Origin: Streptomyces sp. NRRL S-646
Lineage (GTDB): Bacteria > Actinomycetota > Actinomycetes > Streptomycetales > Streptomycetaceae
NCBI RefSeq assembly: GCF_000720765.1
Contig: NZ_JODC01000020.1
Location: 1 to 64,000 of the forward strand
Direction: 5' to 3'
Length of the DNA: 64,000 bases
Shown here: piece after piece, positions 27,301 through 35,941 of the stretch
Numbering within the stretch: the stretch's first letter is position 1
How the letters are laid out: each line of letters begins with the position of its first letter
The notes under the pieces: model-generated
Told to the model about the DNA's origin: nothing
Seen by the model: the letters and a program-made list of their open reading frames with translations, nothing else
Databases searched by the model: none
Program-made: the position numbers and the translations under genes

Positions 27301-28085
27301 TCCTCGACAAGTTCCTTCAGCGTCGGCGGCGCCGACTTCGGCAGCGAGATCGCCGTGACGTCCTCGTCCCGGTCAACCCGCACGCCCGCGACGGGCAGCA
27401 ACTTCCGCTCCCCACCCGCCTGCTCACCGAAAACGAAGAGCAACTGGTCGCCGGTCTGCAACGAGTTCGCGGTGCCCTCGACGAACAGCTCGGAGCGGCG
27501 CTCCAGGTCCTCGGGCGTCACCAACGACGGCCGACGCCTCCGCACCGTCAGCTCATTGAAGTCCCAGCGGGCGCTGAGGTCGCGGCTGGTCTCGAACGTC
27601 ACCGACTCCTCGTCGGCGGAGGCGGGCACGCTGTGGGCGCGCGCCCCGCGCGGGATCACGACGGGCAGTGTCTCCGCGCGCGGATCACGTTCGAGGGTGT
27701 ACGCGAGATGCGTGGCCGCGGCGACACCGGGCCGCGGCCGGTGTCCGACCAGCCGCCCCAGCAGCACCAGCGACCGGTGCTCGTTCGCCGTACGGACATA
27801 CGCCTCGTCGGCGATCCGCTCCGAGTGGAAGGTGAGCAGGTCACCGAGGACGGCGGCGGCGTCGAGAAGCCCGATCGCCGGGTCGTCCGTGGTGCGGACC
27901 GTGAGCCCCTCCAGGGCCGGGTACGCCGGTGAGGCGAGCCGGTCGAGCAGGGCGGCCAGGAACGAGCCGTACTCTCCGACGCGGTAGTCGAGGGCGGTGC
28001 GCCCGGGCGGGTTGTGCAGCGGGGCGGGCGCGAGGCGCTCGTCGTGGCCGCCGCAGCCGCAGGTGCACTCATCGGTGGCGGTCAT
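24306..28085 (-). CDS. Putative baseplate assembly protein (J-like, Afp11/12 type) with C-terminal LysM
   Basis: A 1259-residue protein. It opens with a Cys-rich tag (CTCGCGGH), then the family's YRVGEYGSFLAALLDRL and HSERIADEAYVRTA motifs. The J-like core near 950-1150 has RVYITGTASDGRTTVTFGDG-type sequence (quoted here only in part), GKAANVPADRI, and a duplicated AKVKVAPDYAW tail region. Residues ~1180-1225 form a LysM motif (HTVRDTHGETLSSVC...LNPDI). ATG 28085 overlaps the previous stop (ATGA). Around residue 390-420 the coding region contains a Streptomyces repeat element read in frame (26866-26958). It is a structural wedge protein; the LysM may touch peptidoglycan or other baseplate parts. 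Confidence 0.88.
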   Translation of the reverse strand: MTATDECTCGCGGHDERLAPAPLHNPPGRTALDYRVGEYGSFLAALLDRLASPAYPALEGLTVRTTDDPAIGLLDAAAVLGDLLTFHSERIADEAYVRTANEHRSLVLLGRLVGHRPRPGVAAATHLAYTLERDPRAETLPVVIPRGARAHSVPASADEESVTFETSRDLSARWDFNELTVRRRRPSLVTPEDLERRSELFVEGTANSLQTGDQLLFVFGEQAGGERKLLPVAGVRVDRDEDVTAISLPKSAPPTLKELVEEVRRWTALPSAPGEPGDEPPTPEVPNPRPVSRLIEDFDDQVLAPLRAALDGVKTPESLAAVLAEPVARLGEAQVLAEPWDEVSAWFEQLQAVLAELAERALELAPSQSAEGGAEKGFRASAAPLGLVAPTRRKPQVQHSPAPLKETSRAAAFHALATVLPALRAQATTSPTGPGAQLPGTDTARLLRALNPGLGSLYPAWRKAAAPGTPQLLRALLAMRVTAAPFGSTAPLKPVQDDQGRVIRSADWPLTGAVLTGMRVVYDTAGKAPVRAEFQYVEGNSSDQRAVTLPLAQQVNFGLGPGHVDLSSGSGQEPAVSIHLRDGLPERTLTVSRPGDDGLVHVGITNGTAQDVPLRPGNPVQFTHGEYEVSLRYTVGSAEPNVEVVIASKPAPVNRRVLQLDSVHTSITVGSWVAIRRPAKGAQDGIPGDAKLAFVTTQVVAARTAAYSNYGITGRGTELTLADPWLDEFDVLLSHIRDTTVYAGGEPLRLADEPLGEDVHGNEIELAELYDGLRPGRLLVVSGQRSDIPGTTGVTATEVVAIAAADPAVDPQLPGDRVHTRLTLTTHLAHRYRRETVRILGNVVEATHGESREEAIGSGDSDRVGQTFALWQSPLTWLADDNPLGATPVLEVRVDGVLWHEVDSLAGRGPRDRVYITGTASDGRTTVTFGDGVHGARLPSGHENVHARYRFGTGKAANVPADRITQPLTRPLGVTAVTNPRPATGGADADGPGLTRRTIPLAVSALDRLVSPADYEDFARSRAGIGRAAARELFDGRRRVLHVTVAGTDDVPLDGDSDTLRALRGALTEYGDGNLTVRVDVRELVLLLVAAKVKVAPDYAWEYVEPRLRAALLRRLGYEGRELGQPARLSDLLATAHTVPGVDYVDVDVFTGVPASITPKELAALLKDPGAPRSSVPAHPASYDEKIHTVRDTHGETLSSVCHHYGIPLAELLRLNPDITDTQRLKKGRSVFVFRGIRPAQLALLSPRAADTLILTEVK
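26866..26958. repeat. Streptomyces GGGGCGCGGGG-type repeat inside the baseplate gene
   Basis: The plus strand reads TTTTAGGGGCGCGGGGCTG, a variable hairpin part (TTGCGGCTTCCGCCGCGTGG), GCGCGACCAACC and GGCGCCGCAGACGCACG. The blocks GGGGCGCGGGG, GCGCGACCA and GGCGCCGCAGACG recur at 56144-56194, where the middle insert is absent. The family is common between genes in Streptomyces. Here it is translated, adding about 30 residues (including PTRRKPQVQHSPAPLKETS) to the baseplate protein. Confidence 0.8.
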
Positions 28086-31000
28086 CGGGCCGCACCTCCC
28101 AGGGATATCGCCAGCAGGCCGTTCTCCGGCCGGTCCGGGTCGTTGTCGCAGGTGGCGATCTCCAGCGGGCCGAGCCGCAGCACGCCGTCCTCCCTCTCTC
28201 CTCGGTCCTGTTCGAACAGCCGCCGCAGCCGGGTGACCTGGACGCTCTCGACGCCCGGTACGGCCGCGGCGACGGCGACCAGTCGGCTGAGCCGCACGGG
28301 TTCGCCGAAGGTCAGCGCGTCCGGGTGGAAGAACCCGAGCCGCCCGTCGGCGAGACGGCCGCTGCCGAGCACGCGGTACAGCTCGGCGAGGATCTGCCCG
28401 TGCTGGTGGCCGGGTTTGGCGCACACGGTGAGCGCGATGTCGAGCGGTACCAGGCGGGCGGGGCCGACCACGAGGTCGTGGCCGATGCGCCGGTACGCCT
28501 CCAGGGACTGCTCGACCTGCGCGAGCAGCTCGGCCGACGGGTCGGCGCTGCCGTACGCGTCGATCGCGATGTGGGCCTCCTGGACGCTGCCGGTCCAGCG
28601 GATGTCGGCGGCGGCGCGCTGCACGCCGGAGAGCTGGGCGGCGAGGGCCGCGTAGTCCTCGGCGGTGATCGCGCGCAGTCGGGTGCGGCGCAGGTCGAGC
28701 GGGGCCAGCTGCCGTGCCTGCTCGACCGGTTCGGGCTCGGCGCCGCCGGTGGCGGGCAGCGGGTTGCGGACGACGGCGGCAGGCGGCTGTGCGCAGTCGC
28801 TCTGGATGACCAGGTGGTTGATGGCCTCGGCGCCGACGTTGCCGGCGAGGCCGCCGCCGAGCCGGTAGTGCAGGGCGAGGCGGGCGCCCGGCTTCGGCTT
28901 CGCGCCGTGCCGCCCGTCACCGAAGCGCAGGGCGAGACGGCCGTCGTCCTCCAGCTCGCCGACGAAGTGCCGGTCGCGGGGACCGCTGTGCAGCAGGTCG
29001 CGGCGGGGCAGCCAGGTGACGTCGCCGTCCTCGACGCGTACGGAGGGCAGGGCGCGGCGCGGGTCCTGTGCGAGCGCGGCGGTTGCGGAACCGCGCAGCA
29101 CCGGCTCGTCGGGGTGCAGTCCGGCTGCGTACGCCGGGCCCCAGCTGTGTGCGATCTCCCAGGCGATGTGCCCGTCGAGGACGGCGCCCGCGCGGGCCCG
29201 GGAGGCGAGGACGGCCACCCGCCGCAGCTTCGTGTCGAGCAACTCGTCGTTCCTGTGCAGGAGTTCCCGCAGAGCGCGGACGGGATGGGTGCGGAGCTCG
29301 AACCGCTCGATGACCTTCAGCCCGTAGATGACGGTGAGTTCGTCGATCTCCTCCTCCGCGAGCCCGTCGCGGTCGCGGGCGCTGCGCCACAGCTCGACGA
29401 GCCGCCGGCGGACAGCTGCCGGGATCGCGGCGATCCGCGCGGCCTGCCCGGCGGCCACGGCCTGAGGGTCGGGGAAGGCCACGGCCTGTACGACGGGTGT
29501 ACGCCCGAGGACGGGCCGGAAGCGCGGCACGATGCCCGGGTAGACGGACTGCGCGAGCAGGGTGCGCAGGGCGGCCGCCTGGGCGTACGCCGTGCCGGGC
29601 ACCACCCGCTCGTGCCGCTGGCCGGCGCGCTCCAGCCCGATCCCGGCGCGTACGGTCGCCGCCTCGCCGACCACCTCGAACAGCTCGCGGACGTCGTCGG
29701 GCACGAGGGCCTCGGCGCTCTCCGTCCTGTCGGTGAGGGAGTTGATCAGCCGAGCAGTGGCGTTGCCCTCCTCGCGGTCGTAGCAGCCGAAGGCGGGCGG
29801 GGCGCAGGGGGCGACGACGGCAGGCTCGGGCGGCACGGTGGCCGTCTGCGGGAGTCCGGTGAGGGTGCGGCCGTGGTCGACGAGGACGACGTTGCCGCGG
29901 GCCAGGGTCACGTCCTCGACGGGCAGGCAGTCGCGGCCGCCGCGTGTGGTGAGGCAGAACGGGAAGCGCAGGGCGTCCTCGGCGGCCCAGGTGATCTCCA
30001 GGACCGGCTGGTCCTCGATGCGGTCGATGCCCGGGGTGACGGAGGTGAGGCGCACGGCCTGCCGGTGGCTCGGGTCCTGGTCGCCGGGGGTGCCGGTGCG
30101 CGGGCCCTTGACCTCCTCCAGGACCAGCAAGTCACCCGGCCGGAGGGCCAGTTGACGGTCGCGACAGGTCTCGGGGTCGTCCCACTCGTCGCGCAGGGTG
30201 GCGGAGGTCGCGCCCTTCGGCAGGGTGCACACCTCGCCGCCCCAGGTCCACAGGCGTATCGCGTTGTGCGCGACCTTCAGCTCCAGCGGGTCGGCGGCGA
30301 CGACCGGTTCGAAGACCTCGACCGAACCGCGCTCGTCCAGGTCGCCGAGGTCGTTCTCGTCGATCACCGTGCCCGGTTCGGGCCGGTCGTGGGGGTCGAG
30401 GGTGCGGACGTCGACGGAGGCGAAGCGGAAGGTGCCCGGCGCGAGTGTGGTGTCGCCGGCGGTCCGCACAGTGACGTAGGCGCGCGCCGTGCAGCCGTCG
30501 TGCATCGCGTAGTCGATGAGCCGGACGTGCCGCCGTACGGAGACCCGGCGGCGCGCGGTGTCGAGATGGGCCTCGGTGGCCACCGCGTCCTGCTGGTAGC
30601 TGATCTGGTCACCGGTGTACGCGAGCAGCTCGACGAGCGTGACGCCCAGGTCGGCGGGGTTGCGCTCGACCCAGTCGGGGGTGGTGAGCGCGAGCCGGTC
30701 CAGGAGCAGCTTGCGGATGGTGTCGTAGTCGCGGGCGGTGTAGTCGACGACGGGCGCGGCGGGGAAGCCGTCCGGATCCGGCTCCTCGTCCTTGCAGTCG
30801 AAGGGGGTCGGGCAGTCGGGCCGGAAGGAGAAGGAGGCGCGGTGGTAGCGCTGGTCGAAGCCCCGGAAGGGCTCCGTTCCCGGGCGGCCGTACGGGTCGG
30901 TCTCGACGAGCGCGAACACGTACCGCGAGGTGTCGCCGGCCCGGTCGAGGGTGACGTACAGCCGGTCGTCGAGCTCCGGGTCCTCCTCGCGCTCGACGCT

Positions 31001-31198
31001 GACGTCGACGGCGTTGATGCCGGTGATGCGGCGGCCGCCGTCGATCCGGACGTTCTCGGGGCCGAGGCCGTGCGGGGCCTTGCCGAGGAAGGTGACGGTG
31101 AGCAGCAGCCCGTCGTCACTGACCTCCACCGCGTCGACTCCGTTGAGTTGAGCGGCTCTTACCTTGGCGCGGCGGGAGGTGGTCGTGCCGGTGCTCAT
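28082..31198 (-). CDS. Putative baseplate assembly protein (J-like, Afp11 type)
   Basis: A 1038-residue protein of the same broad family as the gene downstream. Early motifs are VVDYTARDYDTIRKLLLDRL and ERNPADLGVTLVELLAY, both hallmarks of CIS baseplate J proteins. The late core contains RLALRFGDGRHGAKP, GNVGAEAINHLV and an ALAAQLSGVQRA segment, then two ferredoxin-like J repeats. ATG 31198 overlaps the gp25 stop (ATGA), and its own stop overlaps the next ATG. It should form the inner wedge that joins hub, gp25 and sheath initiation. Confidence 0.9.
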   Translation of the reverse strand: MSTGTTTSRRAKVRAAQLNGVDAVEVSDDGLLLTVTFLGKAPHGLGPENVRIDGGRRITGINAVDVSVEREEDPELDDRLYVTLDRAGDTSRYVFALVETDPYGRPGTEPFRGFDQRYHRASFSFRPDCPTPFDCKDEEPDPDGFPAAPVVDYTARDYDTIRKLLLDRLALTTPDWVERNPADLGVTLVELLAYTGDQISYQQDAVATEAHLDTARRRVSVRRHVRLIDYAMHDGCTARAYVTVRTAGDTTLAPGTFRFASVDVRTLDPHDRPEPGTVIDENDLGDLDERGSVEVFEPVVAADPLELKVAHNAIRLWTWGGEVCTLPKGATSATLRDEWDDPETCRDRQLALRPGDLLVLEEVKGPRTGTPGDQDPSHRQAVRLTSVTPGIDRIEDQPVLEITWAAEDALRFPFCLTTRGGRDCLPVEDVTLARGNVVLVDHGRTLTGLPQTATVPPEPAVVAPCAPPAFGCYDREEGNATARLINSLTDRTESAEALVPDDVRELFEVVGEAATVRAGIGLERAGQRHERVVPGTAYAQAAALRTLLAQSVYPGIVPRFRPVLGRTPVVQAVAFPDPQAVAAGQAARIAAIPAAVRRRLVELWRSARDRDGLAEEEIDELTVIYGLKVIERFELRTHPVRALRELLHRNDELLDTKLRRVAVLASRARAGAVLDGHIAWEIAHSWGPAYAAGLHPDEPVLRGSATAALAQDPRRALPSVRVEDGDVTWLPRRDLLHSGPRDRHFVGELEDDGRLALRFGDGRHGAKPKPGARLALHYRLGGGLAGNVGAEAINHLVIQSDCAQPPAAVVRNPLPATGGAEPEPVEQARQLAPLDLRRTRLRAITAEDYAALAAQLSGVQRAAADIRWTGSVQEAHIAIDAYGSADPSAELLAQVEQSLEAYRRIGHDLVVGPARLVPLDIALTVCAKPGHQHGQILAELYRVLGSGRLADGRLGFFHPDALTFGEPVRLSRLVAVAAAVPGVESVQVTRLRRLFEQDRGEREDGVLRLGPLEIATCDNDPDRPENGLLAISLGGAAR

Positions 31199-31584
31199 GC
31201 CGCCCTCCCTTCGAAGACGTCGTCCGTCCGGGCTCCGGTGGCCCGCAGGACGTACGACAGGTGGACGCGTACGGCGTTCTCGTCGCTGACGACGTCCAGG
31301 GCCACGACGTCGATGAGGTCGCCGAGCCAGCGCTGGAGCGAGGCCTGTACGGAGAGTTCGAGGGTGCTGACCAGCTCGGGGCTGTTGGGCGCGAACACCA
31401 GGTCGAGGAGGCCGCAGCCGAAGTCGGGGCGCATGACACGCTCCCCCGGGCTGGTGAACAGCAGCTGCTCGATCAGGTCGTGGACATGCGCGGCGTGGCC
31501 GGCGTGGGCGGTGCGGCCGCGGCGGTCGGCCCGGAAGGGGAACGCGAGGTCGGTGCGCGGGTGTTGGCGTGTGGCGCGACTCAT
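31195..31584 (-). CDS. GPW/gp25 family baseplate wedge protein
   Basis: A 129-residue gp25-like protein. Diagnostic stretches are FTSPGERVMRPDFGCGL near 42-60 and LVFAPNSPELVSTLE. The EPR-type core of gp25 (here PGERVMRP) is kept. This protein nucleates sheath assembly in contractile systems. ATG 31584 overlaps the PAAR-like gene stop by 4 nt and its stop overlaps the baseplate J start by 4 nt. The length is normal for the family. Confidence 0.95.
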   Translation of the reverse strand: MSRATRQHPRTDLAFPFRADRRGRTAHAGHAAHVHDLIEQLLFTSPGERVMRPDFGCGLLDLVFAPNSPELVSTLELSVQASLQRWLGDLIDVVALDVVSDENAVRVHLSYVLRATGARTDDVFEGRAA

Positions 31585-31916
31585 CGGACGGTGACCTTTC
31601 GCTGTGCGGCCTGGACCACGGGCGGTCCCTGCGGCACGAAGGCCGCGCTGAAGCACTGGGCTGCGGAGGTGTCGAGCAGCACGGGCGCGCCGTCGACGGT
31701 GACGCCGCTGGCGTCGGCGGTCCAGCGGACCGACACGCAAGGCGAGGGCACCCTGGCGACGGTGTGCGGGCAGCCGGTGACGACGTAGCTGTGCGCGCCC
31801 GTGGCGACGGCGGCACCCCCGATGCGTACGCCGCCGGAAGGTGTGGTGGCGGCGGTGACACGGCCGCCGTGCGGGCAGCCGATCACGGCGCTCGCGTCGA
31901 GCAGACTCCCGGACAA
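31581..31916 (-). CDS. PAAR-like spike tip protein
   Basis: A 111-residue protein with two CPHGG/CPHTV metal-site-like motifs (near 14 and 49), GGVRIGGAAVAT and DGAPVLLDTSAAQC. Cys and His residues at these places can bind the metal ion at the tip of a PAAR cone. It is 20 nt downstream of the gpV spike gene, as usual in CIS loci. It probably caps the spike and could carry cargo. Confidence 0.82.
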   Translation of the reverse strand: MSGSLLDASAVIGCPHGGRVTAATTPSGGVRIGGAAVATGAHSYVVTGCPHTVARVPSPCVSVRWTADASGVTVDGAPVLLDTSAAQCFSAAFVPQGPPVVQAAQRKVTVR

Positions 31917-31937
31917 CTTCTCTTCTCCCCCGTGTTG

Positions 31938-32474
31938 CTAGCGCTTCGACTGAACGGTCAACTGGCCCTGGTTGATGGTCACGTGATCGCCTTGCAGCAG
32001 GATCTCGGCGCCTGCGCCGTTCGCGATGACCACGACTTCCTTGGTGATGCGGATGTAGGCACCGCCCTGGGCCTGCAGCAGAATCCCCTGCTCGGCCCCT
32101 GCGGTGTCGCTCATGACGATCTTGTGCGCGCCCGGTGTCTGCACGACGACCGGTTTGCTGGGCGAGTTCGCCTGCAGCGCGCGCCGCGCGTCGGGCGGCA
32201 GTTCCTCGGCGGTCCCGTACCAGCACCCGGTCCACACCGGGAAGCTGGGATCCCCCTGCTCGAACTCCACCCACACACCGGCCCCCGGCGCCGGCACCAC
32301 GAACTGCCCGGACTCCGGCCCGGTGAACGGCAGGCAGGGCAACGCCCAGGTGGACGGCTCGTCACCGAGGACGTCCGGGACCTCGACGGTGATACGGCCG
32401 ATGCGCAGCGGGTCGTTGTTGTCCACGACCCGGCCGCGGAACTTGCCGAGGTAGCGATTGTTGGGTGCCGCCAT
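31938..32474 (-). CDS. gpV/gp5-like baseplate spike protein (VgrG C-half equivalent)
   Basis: A 178-residue spike protein. The OB-fold part reads LGKFRGRVVDNNDPLRIGR and VWVEFEQGDPSFPVWTGCWYG, typical for phage gpV/gp5 and VgrG. The C-terminal part, HKIVMSDTAGAEQGILL and VTINQGQLTVQS, is a short triple beta-helix. ATG 32474 has AGGAG upstream. Together with the gpD-like protein it makes the needle hub. Confidence 0.93.
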   Translation of the reverse strand: MAAPNNRYLGKFRGRVVDNNDPLRIGRITVEVPDVLGDEPSTWALPCLPFTGPESGQFVVPAPGAGVWVEFEQGDPSFPVWTGCWYGTAEELPPDARRALQANSPSKPVVVQTPGAHKIVMSDTAGAEQGILLQAQGGAYIRITKEVVVIANGAGAEILLQGDHVTINQGQLTVQSKR

Positions 32475-32518
32475 GCTGAACTGCTCCTGGTGGGTGGGTC
32501 GTTGGGGCGTCTTCGGTG

Positions 32519-33658
32519 TTACGGCCGGACGTAGTCGCTGCGGGCCTCCAGCCCCTCCCTGGAGAGGGTGAAGTTCTGCTGGAAGGACCCCGGGCGCAGG
32601 TTGTGGGTGACGGACTTGACGTAGTAGTCGCCGTCGTACGCCCGTCCCGAGCCGCGCACACCGACCAGCTGGCGGGGCTGCAGGATGTAGCCGTGCCGGT
32701 TGACGTCGAGCGATCCCGACCCGGAGACGACGTCCGCCGATACGGCGGCCCGGGCGAGGAGCTCGGCCTCGGCCTGCTCGCGCTGCTGTTTGGCGGTGCC
32801 GGAGAGGGTCTTGCGCTTGAGGGCCGGGGTGGGCCGGCGCCCGAGGGGCGGGCGCAGCGGACTGATCGGCGGCTGGGGAAGGAGGGTGGACACCCGGGTC
32901 CCCGGATCCTGCCAACGGGCCTGCGGCTCTTCTCTCGCTGTCCCGTCGTACGCGAAGGTCAGCTGGTCGACGGTGGTATTGCTGTCCATGTTCACGTTCA
33001 GGGCGTGCTGACGGATGCCGAGACGGACCTCGGGGCCCCAACGGGCCGAGGACTGGCCGGGATTGGGCCCGGGGTCGAGATAGAAGGTGTAGCCGTTGGC
33101 GCGGGCGAGATCGGTGACGTACTGGAGGTCGGTACCGGTCTGGTAGTGCACCCGCAGGTCCTGGTGCGGCGGCTGGGCGATCTTCTCGGCGTAGACGTCG
33201 GGCCGTATGCCGTAGTCGGAGTACCGGCGGAGGATGCTGAGCACCCGCTCGGAGGGCGGCAGATTGGGGTACCGGGCGGTGCGCTCCTCGAGGTCCATCA
33301 GCAGGGTCAGGTCCTCGCCGGTGACGGTGAGGGTGGAGTGCCCGGGCTGATTGCTCGCACCGACCTCCTGACGCACGACGAGCCCGTCGAAGAGCACGTC
33401 GGTGGTACCGCGGACGCTGACGGTGACGATGAGCCGCGTCTTCGGATCGAAGAACCCCTCGGGCAGCAGCCGCTGGTTGATGATCCCGGTCTTGGTGAGG
33501 TCGAAAGCGAGCTGGAAGCCGCTCCTCTCCCCCGCGGTGGCGGTGATCTGCGCGGACAGCAGCGCCTCGGTCACCTCGGCCGGCACGGGCTTCACGAGCT
33601 TCGGCCCCATGAGGAGCGTGATGTGGACGGGGCCCTGCCCCACGGGCTGCTCAGACAC
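32519..33658 (-). CDS. gpD-like hub protein (phage late control D family)
   Basis: A 379-residue hub protein. It matches the gp27/gpD-type domain: GFQLAFDLTKTG, FDGLVVRQEV, LTVTGEDLTLLMDLEE, and the YPNLPPSERVLSILRRY segment. The C-terminus has NRHGYILQPRQLVGVRGSG and YDGDYYVKSVTHNL, the tube-interface part. The GTG at 33658 overlaps the previous stop by 8 nt. It forms the base on which the tube polymerises. Confidence 0.92.
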   Translation of the reverse strand: MSEQPVGQGPVHITLLMGPKLVKPVPAEVTEALLSAQITATAGERSGFQLAFDLTKTGIINQRLLPEGFFDPKTRLIVTVSVRGTTDVLFDGLVVRQEVGASNQPGHSTLTVTGEDLTLLMDLEERTARYPNLPPSERVLSILRRYSDYGIRPDVYAEKIAQPPHQDLRVHYQTGTDLQYVTDLARANGYTFYLDPGPNPGQSSARWGPEVRLGIRQHALNVNMDSNTTVDQLTFAYDGTAREEPQARWQDPGTRVSTLLPQPPISPLRPPLGRRPTPALKRKTLSGTAKQQREQAEAELLARAAVSADVVSGSGSLDVNRHGYILQPRQLVGVRGSGRAYDGDYYVKSVTHNLRPGSFQQNFTLSREGLEARSDYVRP

Positions 33659-34004
33659 GCCGGTGTCCCCCCGGCTCGGGAATGTCGACGACCCGCCCGG
33701 CCTCGTCGGTCAGCTCCCGTGGATCGAGTACGGGGTTGGCGTCGGCTATCCGCCACCACTGGCCGGGGTCGCCGAAGTAGCGCTGGGCGAGCAGGTCGGG
33801 TCGCTCGCCTGCCCCCACGACATGCTCCTGGGTCTCCTGGGCGTCGAGAGGGGGCAGCAACCGGCGCTTGGCGTAACGGACTTCGGTTCCGTCTTCCTGG
33901 ACATGTATGCCGATTTCGGCGTCGTGGTAGCGGCTGGTGCGCGGGTACGGGTGGGACCCCGGTATCGCGTCCAGGGCACTCTCGTAAGACTCGATGTCAG
34001 CCAT
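33651..34004 (-). CDS. LysM-like tail/hub connector
   Basis: A 117-residue protein ending with a LysM-type unit, VVGAGERPDLLAQRYFGDPGQWWRIADANP (cited in part: AGERPDLLAQRYFG and WWRIADANPVL), like phage tail X/gp53 proteins. The N-terminus reads SHPYPRTSRYHDAEIG. The ATG at 34004 is preferred; a GTG at 34028 would add eight residues and overlap the tube-protein gene. It probably clamps the hub to the tube or anchors wedges. Confidence 0.85.
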   Translation of the reverse strand: MADIESYESALDAIPGSHPYPRTSRYHDAEIGIHVQEDGTEVRYAKRRLLPPLDAQETQEHVVGAGERPDLLAQRYFGDPGQWWRIADANPVLDPRELTDEAGRVVDIPEPGGHRRV

Positions 34005-34014
34005 GAGCTGTGGC

Positions 34015-34701
34015 TCAGCCCCTTCCACTCAGTACGTCGGCACCCGGCAGCCCGAGGGCCCCGAGACTCCCGCCGCGCGCGGCTGCGGCGAGCCGCTCCT
34101 TCTGTGCGAGGTGGGCCATGTAGAGATCGGCACCGCGGTGCCCGGCCGGCAGATCACTGACGGTGAGGATCTTCATGCCGATGCTCAGCGAGGCCCGAAT
34201 CGGATTGAGATTCACGTCGAAGGCGGACTCGTTGACGGAGAGCTCGGTGAGCCGCACGGGCATGACCCGCTTGCTCCCCCACGTGAACAGCGTGAGCGGC
34301 ATCTCGATCGGGCTGATCTCGATGGTCCCGTTCTGCGCGAGCCGACTGGCGGCGCGCAGTTGGGCGGTGGTGGGCTGCACGAGCATCTCGAGCGTGGCGA
34401 GCTGCGGATGAATCCCGTCGGGCGCGGCGATCTCCAGCTGATCGGTGGCGTCGATCTCGGCGGTGAACTTCCAGGTCTCCTCGGCGGGACCCTTGAGCCG
34501 AAGCGCCTCGTTCCGGTCCCCGCTGCCCTTTCCGCCGCTCCCCCCGTCACCGCTGTCACCGGCGGACTGGGGCGCGATGCTGCGCTCCAGGGTGTCGGGG
34601 TTGAACTGCAGCACGATGACGCGTTGGGGGGTGCCGCGGTCGGGGTCGACGACGACTATTCCGGATCGGATGGGCTTGGGGATGTCTGCGTAGCGGGTCA
34701 T
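34015..34701 (-). CDS. Contractile injection system tube/connector protein (CIS_tube family)
   Basis: A 228-residue protein. It has the opening RVIVLQFNPDTLERSIAPQ and the middle EIDATDQLEIA plus LATLEMLVQPT, which match the CIS tube N-terminal family. A Gly-Ser-rich insert (GDSGDGGSGGKGSG) follows residue 45. The C-terminus is a helical AQKERLAAAARGG tail. ATG 34701 follows GGAGGAACA. It likely joins the hub to the main tube. It starts 19 nt after the DUF1963-like gene. Confidence 0.88.
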   Translation of the reverse strand: MTRYADIPKPIRSGIVVVDPDRGTPQRVIVLQFNPDTLERSIAPQSAGDSGDGGSGGKGSGDRNEALRLKGPAEETWKFTAEIDATDQLEIAAPDGIHPQLATLEMLVQPTTAQLRAASRLAQNGTIEISPIEMPLTLFTWGSKRVMPVRLTELSVNESAFDVNLNPIRASLSIGMKILTVSDLPAGHRGADLYMAHLAQKERLAAAARGGSLGALGLPGADVLSGRG

Positions 34702-34720
34702 TGTTCCTCCTTCCAGAAGG

Positions 34721-35941
34721 TCAGGTCTGCGTCCGTGTGGCCGAGATCGAGCAACGGTCGCACCAGAAGCCGAAGAGCGAGCCGGCGAAGCCCATCGGGC
34801 CGAAGGGAGTCGGGCCGCTGTCCACAGCGGCCAGGAAGGGCATGAAGTTTCCACACCCCGGGCAGAGGGGGTGGGTTTCCGGTGAGGGCCAGCGCGGCAG
34901 CCCGCCGACCTGATGTCGCGATCTGCCGGTGACGGCGGGCCGGCTCACACCGAGCTGGTTGGGGTGCGGTTCCAGCGTCATGGACCGTTCGCCGGGAACG
35001 ACGCGTGACATCTCCGCGGAGGGCCCCTGCGGCTGGTAGTAGGCGCGCGTGCCCTCTGCCGTGAACTGCACGTACAGGATGTCGACTTCGTCGCAGTCGC
35101 ACGAGAACCAGAAGAACGAGGGATCGCCGCTGAGCGTGTACGGCAGGTCATCGGTGGAGAGGGTGAGCAGCCTGTCGGCAGGTGCGCCACACCGCACGCA
35201 CAGGGGAACCTCCTGTGCGTACCGTCCACCCATCGTGTGCGGGCTCGCACCCCGGTCGGTGACGAACCCCATGAAAGCCGGTGGGAATCCCGCCGGGGTT
35301 CCGGTGTCGGGCAGACGGCCCGCGAGCGGCATCAGCCACTCCCACTCCTCAGGGGTGTCGACCTCGTCGCGTACGGAGGCGATCAGGTCGGCGGCGTGGG
35401 GTGTCCTGATCAGGGCGAGAGCGATCAGGTCCTCCCGGTCATGGGTCTTGTGCCAGTCGTGCAGCAGGGAGTCCGCCTGCCCGTCGGGGGCACCGGACAG
35501 GAGGCTGAGCTGATGGAGAGGGGTGCCGAGCCGGTCGGCGTAGCGGCGCAGGCGGTCAGGGTGGTAGACACCGATGTTGAAGATGACCGAAGACAGCGGG
35601 GATTCCGGATCCGGCGCTGCGAGATAGTCGTCGGTGAACGCGTCGGTCACAGACTCCGGAAGCCAGGGGACGAGCCTGGCCGCCGACCGCACGAGCGGTC
35701 CCGCACCGCGCAGTCGCTCGGCGGCTCGGGTCTTCGCTTCGCGTGCGTCGGGGACGAGCTCAAGATATTCCGCAACATACTCGGCCACTGCCTCGTCGGT
35801 AGTCTCCAGAAGACAGACAGCGGCCTGCTCCGGCCCCTCGTCGCCCTGTGCGGAGAAGTATTCGGCGATGCTTTGCGCTCTGTCCGCCACGGTGCGGTCA
35901 GGGTCGAAGGCAATTTCCTCGACGCGTTCAGTCGGTGTCAT
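34721..35941 (-). CDS. DUF1963/YwqG-like protein; possible immunity protein of the adjacent DUF4157 effector
   Basis: A 406-residue soluble protein. The first ~200 residues are helical and charged (VEEIAFDPDRTVADRAQ). The C-terminal half is of the DUF1963/YwqG kind: RHQVGGLPRWPSP, then CPGCGNFMPFLAAVDSG, and a final FGFWCDRC; an extra CVRCGAP is at ~242. The three CxxC pairs may bind zinc. ATG 35941 overlaps the effector stop by 14 nt, so the two are translationally coupled. It is the only non-structural gene inside the CIS structural operon, and it sits directly after a toxin-like tip. Immunity is inference from position; a chaperone for the effector is the main alternative. Confidence 0.65.
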   Translation of the reverse strand: MTPTERVEEIAFDPDRTVADRAQSIAEYFSAQGDEGPEQAAVCLLETTDEAVAEYVAEYLELVPDAREAKTRAAERLRGAGPLVRSAARLVPWLPESVTDAFTDDYLAAPDPESPLSSVIFNIGVYHPDRLRRYADRLGTPLHQLSLLSGAPDGQADSLLHDWHKTHDREDLIALALIRTPHAADLIASVRDEVDTPEEWEWLMPLAGRLPDTGTPAGFPPAFMGFVTDRGASPHTMGGRYAQEVPLCVRCGAPADRLLTLSTDDLPYTLSGDPSFFWFSCDCDEVDILYVQFTAEGTRAYYQPQGPSAEMSRVVPGERSMTLEPHPNQLGVSRPAVTGRSRHQVGGLPRWPSPETHPLCPGCGNFMPFLAAVDSGPTPFGPMGFAGSLFGFWCDRCSISATRTQT